A DNA stretch of 64,000 nucleotides. It comes from JAOSJT01 sp035362335. GTDB lineage: Bacteria > Bacteroidota > Ignavibacteria > SZUA-365. The DNA lies in NCBI GenBank assembly GCA_035362335.1, contig DAOSDL010000007.1:1-64000 (forward strand), in the 5' to 3' direction. Shown piece after piece: positions 17,315 to 27,968 of the stretch. The stretch's first letter is position 1. Each line of letters opens with the position of its first letter. Under the pieces are notes generated by a model that saw nothing but the letters and a program-made list of their open reading frames with translations, did no database searches and was not told the DNA's origin. The position numbers and the translations under genes were made by a program.

Positions 17315-19251
17315 TCCGCACGCGCCGTCCATATCGCCCCGTGCTCCTGATCGCCACCGTGTGCGCGCTGCTGTGCTGCGGCCGCGCCGAAGCGCAGAAA
17401 ATCACCTACTCGTGGAATCCCGAGCACATGCTCGTGTTCGGCGCGGGCGGCGGCCTGACCAAGTATTTCGGTGAATTCACCGATCAGAATTTCGGCGGAG
17501 GCATGCACTTCCACGTGAAGTACTTCCTTCTCCCCGAAGTGGCCGTGCAGGCAGATGGCGGCTTCGGCAACTATGTGTACAATCGCCGTCTGCGCGATCA
17601 GTTCAAGGACGCGTACACGCGGCAGTTCTTCCGCGATCCGCGGTTGCTGGGTTTGACCGAGTATCCCGCCGGCGATTTTTCCACCTACGCCAACGACTCG
17701 CGCATGCGCACGCCGGTGATGGAAACGGACAAGCTGGTGTACGGCGAGGCCCGCGTGCTGGTGAATCTCTTTCCGCGCAGCTATTTCAATGCCTATCTCT
17801 CCGCAGGCGCGGGCATGATGCGCTACACCAATTCCAATGCCGAACGGCGGTTGGATAATGGTTCGCCCCTGCTCAATGTGACCTTCGGTGGAAAAACCTA
17901 TTTCGTGGATACGGACAGGGGAGTGCGCAGCGGGAAATCCACACTCTCGGCCGATGCGAACACGCTGCCGGTGATTCCAGTGGGCTTCGGCTTCGATGTC
18001 ATGCTCACCGAAAACATCGCGCTCAACCTCGATCTGAGCTACCGCTTCCTCCTCGGCGATGGCAACGATATGATGGATGGCTTCGGCGAGGTGGTGCAGG
18101 AGCATTTCAACGCGCTGGGACGGGTGGATAAAACGAAATCCACCGAGACCCCCGACTCCTGGGGCAGCGCCACCTTCGGCGTACAAGTGTACCTCTTCGG
18201 ACACAAGGATCAGGACGGTGACGGCCTCAGCGACACCTACGAGCAGGAAGTGGGCACCTCGCCGCTGAATCCGGATTCGGACGGCGATGGCCTGAGCGAT
18301 TACGAGGAAGTGTATGTGCATCGCACCGATCCCCGTAAAACCGACACCGACGAGGATCGCCTGACCGACGCCGAGGAAATCGCCAAGAAAACCGATCCCC
18401 TCAAACCCGATACCGACGGCGATGGCCTCAAGGACGGCGAGGAACTCGCCCATGGCACCGATCCCCTCAATCCCGATACGGACAAGGATGGCCTGCCTGA
18501 CGGCGCCGAAGTGCACAAACACTTCAGCTCGCCACTGCGCAGCGATACCGACAGCGACGGCTACAGCGATTTCGAGGAAGTACAAACGCTGAAAACCGAC
18601 CCACGCCTCGCCGACAGCGACCGCGACGGTCTGGACGACCGCGTGGAAATCGAACTCGGCACCTCGCCCACCAATCGCGACAGCGACAACGACGGACTGT
18701 CGGACGGCGAGGAAGTGAACACTTACAAAACGAATCCCCTCGTCGCCGACAGCGATGGCGACGGCGTAAGCGACGGCGACGAAGTGCGCAACGCCGGAAA
18801 TCCGCTCAACAACGACAGCGACGGCGACGGCATTCCGGATGCGCAGGACCGCTGTCCGCGTTTGCCCGAAACCCGCAACGGCTATCGCGACGACGATGGC
18901 TGTCCCGACGTGTTGCCCCTGACCACCGCGCCCCTGCAGGCGGGCATGACCCTACCCCTGCCTGGTGTGCGTTTCCTGCCCGAGGCCTCGGGATTGCGAC
19001 CCGATGCGGAGGAAGCGCTGACGCCGCTCGTGCAGCTGCTGCGTGACAATCCGGGCGTGTCCGTGGAAGTGGTGGTGACACTGGAAGGCCGCAACGCCGA
19101 CCTGACGCAGCGTCTGGCCGCCATACGAGCGGAATCGATCATACTCCATTTGACGGGCAAGGGCGTGGAGCATGCGCGCCTGCGACCCGTTGGCAAGGCA
19201 CAGCGCCGCGGCGGCGACGCGGTGCAGATCACCATCACCCGCGTGAACTGA
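17311..19251 (+). CDS. outer-membrane protein with thrombospondin type-3 repeats and OmpA-like C-terminus, inside the nuo operon
   Basis: 646 residues. Signal peptide (VLLIATVCALLCCGRAEA). Residues 30-300 are rich in alternating aromatic/Gly patterns of a beta-barrel (GAGGGLTKYFGEFTDQNFGG). Residues ~300-520 hold about nine Asp-rich calcium-binding TSP3-type repeats (DSDGDGLSDYEEVYVHRTDP). The last 100 residues resemble an OmpA domain (FLPEASGLRPDAEEALTPLV, then LAAIRAESI) but lack the usual peptidoglycan-binding Asp context, so cell-wall binding is doubtful. Translationally coupled to nuoK by a 4-base overlap and followed 45 bases later by nuoL. A surface protein is not expected within complex I genes; no functional link can be read. 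Confidence 0.85.
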   Translation: MIRTRRPYRPVLLIATVCALLCCGRAEAQKITYSWNPEHMLVFGAGGGLTKYFGEFTDQNFGGGMHFHVKYFLLPEVAVQADGGFGNYVYNRRLRDQFKDAYTRQFFRDPRLLGLTEYPAGDFSTYANDSRMRTPVMETDKLVYGEARVLVNLFPRSYFNAYLSAGAGMMRYTNSNAERRLDNGSPLLNVTFGGKTYFVDTDRGVRSGKSTLSADANTLPVIPVGFGFDVMLTENIALNLDLSYRFLLGDGNDMMDGFGEVVQEHFNALGRVDKTKSTETPDSWGSATFGVQVYLFGHKDQDGDGLSDTYEQEVGTSPLNPDSDGDGLSDYEEVYVHRTDPRKTDTDEDRLTDAEEIAKKTDPLKPDTDGDGLKDGEELAHGTDPLNPDTDKDGLPDGAEVHKHFSSPLRSDTDSDGYSDFEEVQTLKTDPRLADSDRDGLDDRVEIELGTSPTNRDSDNDGLSDGEEVNTYKTNPLVADSDGDGVSDGDEVRNAGNPLNNDSDGDGIPDAQDRCPRLPETRNGYRDDDGCPDVLPLTTAPLQAGMTLPLPGVRFLPEASGLRPDAEEALTPLVQLLRDNPGVSVEVVVTLEGRNADLTQRLAAIRAESIILHLTGKGVEHARLRPVGKAQRRGGDAVQITITRVN

Positions 19252-19296
19252 GCGCGGCGCAATGATTCACGACACCAGAACACAGTGCATACTGCT

Positions 19297-21549
<2,253 letters not shown>

Positions 21550-21594
21550 GAAAACGAGAACGAAACTTCATACGAGCTTTCCGCTGGAGGATTG

Positions 21595-23175
21595 ATGCAA
21601 TTCCCCATCCTTACCCTGATCACCTTCCTGCCGATACTCGGCATGATCGTCGTGCTGCTTCTGCCCAAGGAGAAGACGCGCGTCATTCAGATCACTGCCG
21701 CCGTCGCCACAGGATTGCAGGTTGTACTGGCCATCGTCATCTGGATGACCTTCAACCCATCGCTCGCGGGCATCAACGATGTGTCGCAGATGCAGTTCGT
21801 GGAGCGGCTGCCATGGATCGTGATACCCGAGACGCCGTGGTTCGGTGAAATCCGCATCGAGTATTTCCTGGGAATCGACGGCCTGTCGATGCCCATGGTG
21901 CTGCTCACCGCGCTGATCAGTTTCCTCGCCACGTTTTCCTCCTTCAGCATCACCAAGTCGGTGAAGGGGTATTTCGTCATGTTCCTGTTGCTGGACACGG
22001 GTATGATGGGGGTGTTCTGCGCGCTGGACATGTTCCTGTTCTACGTGTTCTGGGAATTGATGCTGCTGCCGATGTACTTCCTGATCGGCATCTGGGGCGG
22101 TCCGCGCCGCGAATACGCCGCCATCAAGTTCTTCATCTACACACTGGCAGGTTCGGTGCTGCTGCTGCTGGTGATGATCGGCCTGTACTTCAGCACGGTG
22201 GATCCGTCCACGGGTGTGCACACCTTCAACATGATCGCGATGATGGATCCGGCAAACATGACGCAGGGCATTTTCGCCACGGTGGGTAGCACCGCGCGCA
22301 TGCTGGCCTTTATCGGACTGTTCATCGGCTTTGCCATCAAGGTGCCGGTGTTCCCGTTCCACACCTGGCTGCCCGACGCGCACGTCGAGGCGCCCACGGC
22401 CATCTCGGTGATTCTGGCCGGCGTGTTGCTGAAAATGGGCACCTACGGATTGCTGCGCATCAGCTTCCCGATTTTCCCCGAAATGGCGCTGTATTTCCAG
22501 ATACCGATGATGATTTTCGGCTTCGTCAACATCGTGTACGGTGCGCTGTGCGCCATGGCGCAGACGGATTTCAAGAAGCTGATCGCGTATTCCTCGGTGT
22601 CGCACATGGGCTATGTGATTCTGGGCATGGCAGCGCTGAACGTGCAGGGCATGACGGGCGCGGTGTTCCAGATGTTCAATCACGGCACGATCACCGCCAT
22701 GCTCTTCCTTCTCGTGGGCGTGGTGTACGACAGGGCGCATACGCGCGGCCTCAACGAGTTCGGCGGCCTGTACAACAAGATGCCGGTGTATTCGTTCTTC
22801 ACTGTCATCGCGTTTTTCGCGGCCATCGGACTTCCTTCGATGAGCGGTTTCGTGAGCGAGGCCTTTGTGTTCCTCGGAGCGTTTCAGACCAACAAGCTGT
22901 GGACCATTCTCTCCACGCTCGGCATCGTTCTGGGCGCGGGCTACATGCTCTGGACCTTCCAGCGCGTGTTCATGGGCACCTTGCCGGAGAAATGGGAAGG
23001 CGTGATGACGGATGTGAACGGCCGCGAGCTGTTTACCTTGATCCCCCTGGCGTTGATTATCATCGCGTTGGGCGTGTATCCCGCACCCGCCCTCAACTGG
23101 ATGTCCACCTCGCTGGGTCATCTGGTGGATGTGGTCAAGAACAGCGCCGGCACGGTGCTGATCAGCGGATTTTGA
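21595..23175 (+). CDS. nuoM: NADH-quinone oxidoreductase subunit M
   Basis: 526 residues, antiporter-like proton channel. Signatures: FYVFWELMLLPMYFLIGIWG (Glu of TM5), FHTWLPDAHVEAPTAISVIL, AYSSVSHMGYVILG and the C-terminal LNWM. ATG at 21595 has GGAGG (21586-21590) at good distance; an adjacent TTG codon upstream is not used. Confidence 0.97.
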   Translation: MQFPILTLITFLPILGMIVVLLLPKEKTRVIQITAAVATGLQVVLAIVIWMTFNPSLAGINDVSQMQFVERLPWIVIPETPWFGEIRIEYFLGIDGLSMPMVLLTALISFLATFSSFSITKSVKGYFVMFLLLDTGMMGVFCALDMFLFYVFWELMLLPMYFLIGIWGGPRREYAAIKFFIYTLAGSVLLLLVMIGLYFSTVDPSTGVHTFNMIAMMDPANMTQGIFATVGSTARMLAFIGLFIGFAIKVPVFPFHTWLPDAHVEAPTAISVILAGVLLKMGTYGLLRISFPIFPEMALYFQIPMMIFGFVNIVYGALCAMAQTDFKKLIAYSSVSHMGYVILGMAALNVQGMTGAVFQMFNHGTITAMLFLLVGVVYDRAHTRGLNEFGGLYNKMPVYSFFTVIAFFAAIGLPSMSGFVSEAFVFLGAFQTNKLWTILSTLGIVLGAGYMLWTFQRVFMGTLPEKWEGVMTDVNGRELFTLIPLALIIIALGVYPAPALNWMSTSLGHLVDVVKNSAGTVLISGF

Positions 23176-23212
23176 TGGCGTTTGATTTGAGATCCAAACA
23201 AGAGCGACGCGC

Positions 23213-24724
23213 ATGATTGAACACATCTTCGAAAGCATTCCGCAGGTTTGGCCGGAAATCACGTTGGCGCTGACATTCGTGCTGGCGATGGTTCTCGAAT
23301 TCACCCTGGGGAGGAAAGGGAAGGAGTACAACGGTGTTGCCACCGGTGTGCTGGTGCTGGCTGGCATCGCGGTAACGCTGCTGCAGTTGCCGTTCGCCTC
23401 GTCGGAGCCGCGACTGGTCTTCGGATCCATGTACGCCATCGATCCCTTTTCCTTGTTCTTCAAATACTTCATCCTCGCCACTTCCGCGGTGATTGTGCTC
23501 TTTGCCCTGCAATCCGCCGAATTGCGCGAGCAACCGGGTCTGGGTGAATTCTTCGCCTTCATCGCCGCCACCACCTTCGGCATGGTGCTGATGAGCGGCG
23601 CCACGAATTTGCTGATGATTTACCTGTCCCTCGAACTGGTGAGCATTCCTTCGTACGTGCTGGCAGGCTTCAGCAAGACGCGCGCACGTTCGGGCGAAGC
23701 GGCGCTGAAATACGTGCTTTTCGGCGGAGCCAGCAGCGGCGTGATGCTCTACGGCATGTCGCTGCTGTACGGACTGACCGGTTCGCTGGAACTGAGCGCC
23801 ATTCACGGCTCGCTGGCTATGGGTGATGTGGCGCACAGCGTGGGCAATTACACCGTGCTCATTCTGGCCACCATCATGATTCTGGCCGGCTTCGGCTACA
23901 AGATTTCCGCTGTGCCCTTCCATTTCTGGACGCCCGACGTGTACGAAGGCGCGCCCGTGGTGGTCACCGCCTTCCTCTCGGTGGCCAGCAAGGCGGCGGG
24001 TTTTGCGATGATGATCCGCTTTTTCCACGTCACCTTTTTCGACGCGATGGTGGACACGGGCAAATGGGCGGTACTGCCGTATCTGGACTGGAACATGGTG
24101 ATCGCCGTGCTCTCGGTGCTGACCATGACGGTGGGCAATTTCATCGCCATCTGGCAGGACAATCTCAAGCGCATGCTGGCCTATTCGAGCATCGCGCATG
24201 CCGGCTACATTCTCATGGGTTTGGTGGTGCTGAGCGATCTCGGTATCGCCTCCATGCTGCTGTACTTCATGGTGTATTTCCTCATGAACCTCGGCGCGTT
24301 CTACATCGTGATGGTGGTGGCCGATCGCATCGGCAGCGAGCATATCGACGATTACAGCGGGCTCGGCAAGCGCGCTCCCATACTGGCCGTGGCGCTGTCG
24401 GTGTTCCTGGTCTCGCTTACCGGCTTGCCGCCGCTCGCCGGTTTCGTGGGCAAATGGCTGCTGTTCAGCGCGGTGATGGACGGGCAATTCTACTGGCTGG
24501 CCATCGTCGGCGTGATCAACAGCGCCATTTCGCTGTATTACTACGCCCGCGTGATGCGCAACATGTATTTGCGCGAAGCACCCGAAGGTGCCGCGCCGAT
24601 CCCGGTGGGTGGCGTGACGCTGGTCACGGCGCTGGCCTTCGCCATACCGAATCTCTTCTTCGGTCTGTACTGGGGGCCGCTCGTGTCCATGGCGCAGCGC
24701 TCGGTGGAAATTTTCATGCGATAA
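23213..24724 (+). CDS. nuoN: NADH-quinone oxidoreductase subunit N
   Basis: 503 residues, third antiporter-like subunit. Signatures: MIYLSLELVSIPSYVLAGF, FHFWTPDVYEGAPVVVTAFL, and AYSSIAHAGYILMGL. It is the last nuo gene; nuoE, nuoF and nuoG are not found in the cluster. No clear terminator follows; a promoter for the downstream cytochrome cluster begins within 10 bases of the stop. Confidence 0.97.
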   Translation: MIEHIFESIPQVWPEITLALTFVLAMVLEFTLGRKGKEYNGVATGVLVLAGIAVTLLQLPFASSEPRLVFGSMYAIDPFSLFFKYFILATSAVIVLFALQSAELREQPGLGEFFAFIAATTFGMVLMSGATNLLMIYLSLELVSIPSYVLAGFSKTRARSGEAALKYVLFGGASSGVMLYGMSLLYGLTGSLELSAIHGSLAMGDVAHSVGNYTVLILATIMILAGFGYKISAVPFHFWTPDVYEGAPVVVTAFLSVASKAAGFAMMIRFFHVTFFDAMVDTGKWAVLPYLDWNMVIAVLSVLTMTVGNFIAIWQDNLKRMLAYSSIAHAGYILMGLVVLSDLGIASMLLYFMVYFLMNLGAFYIVMVVADRIGSEHIDDYSGLGKRAPILAVALSVFLVSLTGLPPLAGFVGKWLLFSAVMDGQFYWLAIVGVINSAISLYYYARVMRNMYLREAPEGAAPIPVGGVTLVTALAFAIPNLFFGLYWGPLVSMAQRSVEIFMR

Positions 24725-24731
24725 AAAATCC

Positions 24732-24762
24732 TTGTGAAATTCGGATTCACGGCGTATTTTTT
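24732..24762 (+). promoter_or_regulatory. promoter of the multiheme cytochrome cluster
   Basis: TTG (24732-24734) and TATTTTTT (24755-24762) with 20-base spacing, in the -33/-7 style seen elsewhere. Transcription would start near 24770, leaving a leader of about 135 bases before the tetraheme cytochrome. Confidence 0.5.
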
Positions 24763-24906
24763 ATACTAGCAAGTATTAATATCCGCAACAAGGCGGGAAC
24801 CACGCTTGCACCGGTCTCGTAGAAGGTGAATGGACCCCGACGAAGGGTTCCGATCCAATGCCCTGAAAGCACACGTTTCGCACCATAGTTCAATTTCGAG
24901 GTGGAC

Positions 24907-25428
24907 ATGAAAACAGCAGTATCCTTCATCGCCTTGGCACTCGTCTTCATGGCGGTCTCCGCGTTCACGAACATGAATGCCCCGCAGTACGCCGGTTCCA
25001 AGAGCTGCAAGGCCTGTCACAGCAACGCCAAGATGGGCGGCGAAGCCTACAAGATGTGGGAAAAGACCAAACACGCCAGCGCCTTCAAGACCCTGCAGTC
25101 GGCCGAAGCCGACAAGATCGCCAAGGACAAGGGCTTCAAGACCAAGGCCGCCGAGACGCCGGAGTGCCTCAGCTGCCACATCACCGACGCGAAGTTCTCC
25201 GCCGAGGGCGTGGGCTGCGAGTCCTGCCACGGCGCGGGCGCCGATTACAAGACCAAGCACGCCAAGGACGTCAACGAAGGCGTGAAGTTGGGTCTCAAAC
25301 TGCCGAAGGTTGCCGATGGCAGCGCCGAGAAGCAGTGCAAGGATTGCCACAACGAGAAGAGCCCGACCTTCAAGGGCTTCAAGTTCAAGGAGGCTTGGAA
25401 GGAAATCGAACACAGCAAGAAGGGATAA
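24907..25428 (+). CDS. tetraheme cytochrome c, c554-like
   Basis: 173 residues with a signal peptide (VSFIALALVFMAVSAF). Four CxxCH haem-attachment sites: CKACH (~34), CLSCH (~88), CESCH (~105) and CKDCH (~145), with additional His residues that can act as distal ligands. The order and spacing fit the cytochrome c554/c' type. Expected in the periplasm as an electron carrier between the inner-membrane chain and the conduit proteins encoded next. Lys-rich surface. ATG at 24907 is preferred to a GTG two codons earlier. Confidence 0.9.
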   Translation: MKTAVSFIALALVFMAVSAFTNMNAPQYAGSKSCKACHSNAKMGGEAYKMWEKTKHASAFKTLQSAEADKIAKDKGFKTKAAETPECLSCHITDAKFSAEGVGCESCHGAGADYKTKHAKDVNEGVKLGLKLPKVADGSAEKQCKDCHNEKSPTFKGFKFKEAWKEIEHSKKG

Positions 25429-25514
25429 CCCCTGCTTGCCTTTCCTTCCGACCCGCGGGGTACAGCCCCCTCGCGACTACTCCATCGATCGTGATACAAG
25501 AATTCCAGCGTTTC

Positions 25515-25549
25515 GACACCGCGCCGTTCCTTCGGGATGGCGCGGTGTC
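25515..25549. promoter_or_regulatory. strong hairpin between tetraheme cytochrome and outer-membrane barrel genes
   Basis: GACACCGCGCC (25515-25525) pairs perfectly with GGCGCGGTGTC (25539-25549) around a 13-base loop. There is no T-run, so simple intrinsic termination is unlikely; it could be a processing or stability element that sets the ratio of the first gene to the rest. Confidence 0.5.
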
Positions 25550-25589
25550 ATGCGTTCCCGTACTCATCACATGGCATGAGGAATAGCGC

Positions 25590-26873
25590 ATGAAACATGT
25601 GTACCGCTTCCTGATGTTGGCCGTCCTGACGCTTTCTGTCGCACATGCGCAGAGCATCAACGGACGGTTCGTGACATCGGTTTACGGGTGGGAGCGGCAG
25701 GATGCCGTGGGCAGCGAGACCTCGCATCTCCGCGCCTACGAAAACATCCAGCTCAACGTCGGCACCGGCGACGTGTCCTTCCACACCTATCTCCAGGGTT
25801 CGACGGATTTCTCGAACGAAATGTCCGACGATCCGCAACTCCGCCTCTTCAACGTGTACCTGCGCGTGAAGAATCTCTTCGACATGGTCGACGTGAAAGT
25901 CGGCCGCCAGCCGCTGTTTGCCGGCGTGAGCTACGGCACCATCGACGGCGCCGCCCTGACACTGCGTCCGGTGGACGGTGTGGAAGTGATGGCCTACGGT
26001 GGCGGACTCGCCGCGCCGCAGCAAAAACCTGATTTTTTCCAGGATCTTCCAGACAACTGGCAGGTCGGCGGCCAGGTGCTGCTGTACCTGATCGAGGATA
26101 CCAAAATCGGTCTCAGCTACATGAACCGCCATCGCGAAGCCACGCGTTACTGGACCTGGCGTCCCGATGAGCAAATGAATCTGATGCCCACGCTGATCGA
26201 CTACGGTACCAGGGCCAATCAATACGCCAGCGTCAATGTGTCGCACAACAGTGGACGCATGTGGCTGTTCGGTCGCTACGACTACGACTTCAACTTCGAG
26301 CGCAGCGCCCGTATCGAACTGGCGGGCAGCTATCAGGCATCGCCGGAACTGGGCATCACGCTCAATCTCGCGCATCGCGAACCCGTGCTGGCCTACAACA
26401 GCTATTTCGCGCTCATCGAAGCCGAAGCCAATCAGGAAGCCGCGCTGGGTGTGGACTACCGCCTGCATCCGCGCCTGACCTTGCTCGGCCGCGTCTCGTA
26501 TGTGATGTTCGACGACGACAACGCCATGCGCGTGTCGGTGGGCGCCGCCAACAAATACGCCTCGCTCATGTACACCAAGGATGTGAGTTACGACGGCGAT
26601 CTCGATGGCTTCAACCTGCAATTCACCTATCCGCTCATGCAGGGCATGCTTGTGCCGCATATCGGCGCGGTGTACAGCACCTACACGTTGAGCGATGATC
26701 TCGACAAGACCAACACCTGGGTGGGTGTGCTGGGTACCACCGTCCGTCCGATGAAGACGGTGTCCTTCGACATCCAGGGTCAGTACATGACCAACAAGGT
26801 GTACAAATCCGACATGAGGATGTTCGCGCGCATCAATTATTGGTTCGCCGACACCTTCGGGATCGGGGAATAG
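25590..26873 (+). CDS. outer-membrane beta-barrel (porin-like) of the cytochrome cluster
   Basis: 427 residues with signal peptide (MLAVLTLSVAHA). The rest is a run of short amphipathic strands with aromatic girdles and no haem motif. It includes a porin-like phrase VDVKVGRQPLFAGVSYG (~105) and a C-terminal strand series ending ARINYWFADTFGIGE. It is shorter than MtrB (about 700 residues) and similar to the barrels of Geobacter-type porin-cytochrome systems in length. By context it is proposed to house the neighbouring cytochromes and carry electrons across the outer membrane. The next gene follows after 12 bases with GGAGGAG before its ATG. Confidence 0.75.
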   Translation: MKHVYRFLMLAVLTLSVAHAQSINGRFVTSVYGWERQDAVGSETSHLRAYENIQLNVGTGDVSFHTYLQGSTDFSNEMSDDPQLRLFNVYLRVKNLFDMVDVKVGRQPLFAGVSYGTIDGAALTLRPVDGVEVMAYGGGLAAPQQKPDFFQDLPDNWQVGGQVLLYLIEDTKIGLSYMNRHREATRYWTWRPDEQMNLMPTLIDYGTRANQYASVNVSHNSGRMWLFGRYDYDFNFERSARIELAGSYQASPELGITLNLAHREPVLAYNSYFALIEAEANQEAALGVDYRLHPRLTLLGRVSYVMFDDDNAMRVSVGAANKYASLMYTKDVSYDGDLDGFNLQFTYPLMQGMLVPHIGAVYSTYTLSDDLDKTNTWVGVLGTTVRPMKTVSFDIQGQYMTNKVYKSDMRMFARINYWFADTFGIGE

Positions 26874-26885
26874 GAGGAGCCCAGC

Positions 26886-27968
26886 ATGAAACGCATGTAT
26901 CTGTTTATCGCACTCGTGCTTGTGGCCGTCGTTTCCGTGGCCGTGCTCACGTCCTCGCCCGGCGCCCTGCGCGCCGACAAGGGCGGGGTGATGTTCTCCC
27001 ATGCCGTTCACAAGGATGTGGCCGAATGCTCCGCCTGCCATGGCGCCGGCGACAGCGAAGCCGCCACCGACAATCTCCTGCCCGCTCCGTCCTCCTGCGT
27101 GGGTTGCCACGAGGAAGCGGATGTGCGGGGCTACTGGTCGCTCGACGCGTCGGCCGACCTCGACGCGCAGGTGCTGCTTGTGAAGGACCGGCGTCTGATC
27201 TTCTCGCACAAGCAGCATGCCGCGATGGAGCAATCCTGCGGCGTGTGCCACGGCGGCATCGTGGCCGACGAGGAATCCGCCATGCCTTCGATGGAGATTT
27301 GTTCGCGCTGCCACAACAACGCCGACAACACCGTGCCCGTGCTGCGCGGCAGCGAGGATCTGGCGAAAATGATTCCGGCCACCAATCAATGCGAGGCCTG
27401 TCACACGACGCTCGCCGGCCTGTACCCGGCCAATCATATGACGGCGAGCTTCGCGGCCAACCACGGCCGCTTCGCCATGAACGGCGGGCACGACCGCGAA
27501 TGCGCCGCCTGCCACTCGCAAAGCTTCTGTCAGGAATGCCACAGTCCGGCGGGGAACGTTCCCTCCGGCACGGCGTCCGACCGATTCTACATCGATGCCT
27601 GGCCTCGTGGCGAGAAAATCGACAATGCGCAGGTGCTGACCGTGCAAAAAGCGCATCCGCTCACCTATCGCTACACGCACGGCTTTGACGCCCGCGCGAA
27701 ATCCTCGCGCTGCCAGACCTGCCACGAGCAGGAGAGCTTCTGCATGCCTTGCCATCAGAATGGCTACGACGCCACCGGTACGCGCATCGTTCCGCAGTCG
27801 CATCAGCTTGCGGGCTTTGTGTCCATCGGCGGCGGCGAGGCAATGAACCGCCACGGCAAACTCGCCAAAATGGATATCGAACGCTGTGCCACCTGTCACG
27901 ACATGGACGGCGGCGATCCGGTGTGTGCGGCTTGCCACAACACCGGAGCCGCGGGAGGTTTGCGATGA
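26886..27968 (+). CDS. undecahaem c-type cytochrome, periplasmic
   Basis: 360 residues. An N-terminal hydrophobic segment (LFIALVLVAVVSVAVLTS) is a signal peptide or anchor. Eleven CxxCH sites are visible in order: CSACH, CVGCH, CGVCH, CSRCH, CEACH, CAACH, CQECH, CQTCH, CMPCH, CATCH, CAACH. The opening phrase VMFSHAVHKDVAECSACH and later IFSHKQHAAMEQSCGVCH are of the cytochrome c7/c3 kind, where the upstream His serves as sixth ligand. Proposed periplasmic partner of the barrel, equivalent in position to OmaB/MtrA. Overlaps the next gene by ATGA (27965-27968). Confidence 0.9.
   Translation: MKRMYLFIALVLVAVVSVAVLTSSPGALRADKGGVMFSHAVHKDVAECSACHGAGDSEAATDNLLPAPSSCVGCHEEADVRGYWSLDASADLDAQVLLVKDRRLIFSHKQHAAMEQSCGVCHGGIVADEESAMPSMEICSRCHNNADNTVPVLRGSEDLAKMIPATNQCEACHTTLAGLYPANHMTASFAANHGRFAMNGGHDRECAACHSQSFCQECHSPAGNVPSGTASDRFYIDAWPRGEKIDNAQVLTVQKAHPLTYRYTHGFDARAKSSRCQTCHEQESFCMPCHQNGYDATGTRIVPQSHQLAGFVSIGGGEAMNRHGKLAKMDIERCATCHDMDGGDPVCAACHNTGAAGGLR

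Noticed and set aside
21568..23604. Minus-strand open frame of 678 codons opposite nuoM
   Set aside because: His/Gln/Arg-rich shadow translation with no domain; nuoM is unmistakable on the plus strand.
24725..24906. Riboswitch or leader RNA before the tetraheme cytochrome
   Set aside because: The leader is about 135 bases, but I see no conserved riboswitch core or strong alternative hairpins; only a promoter is supported.
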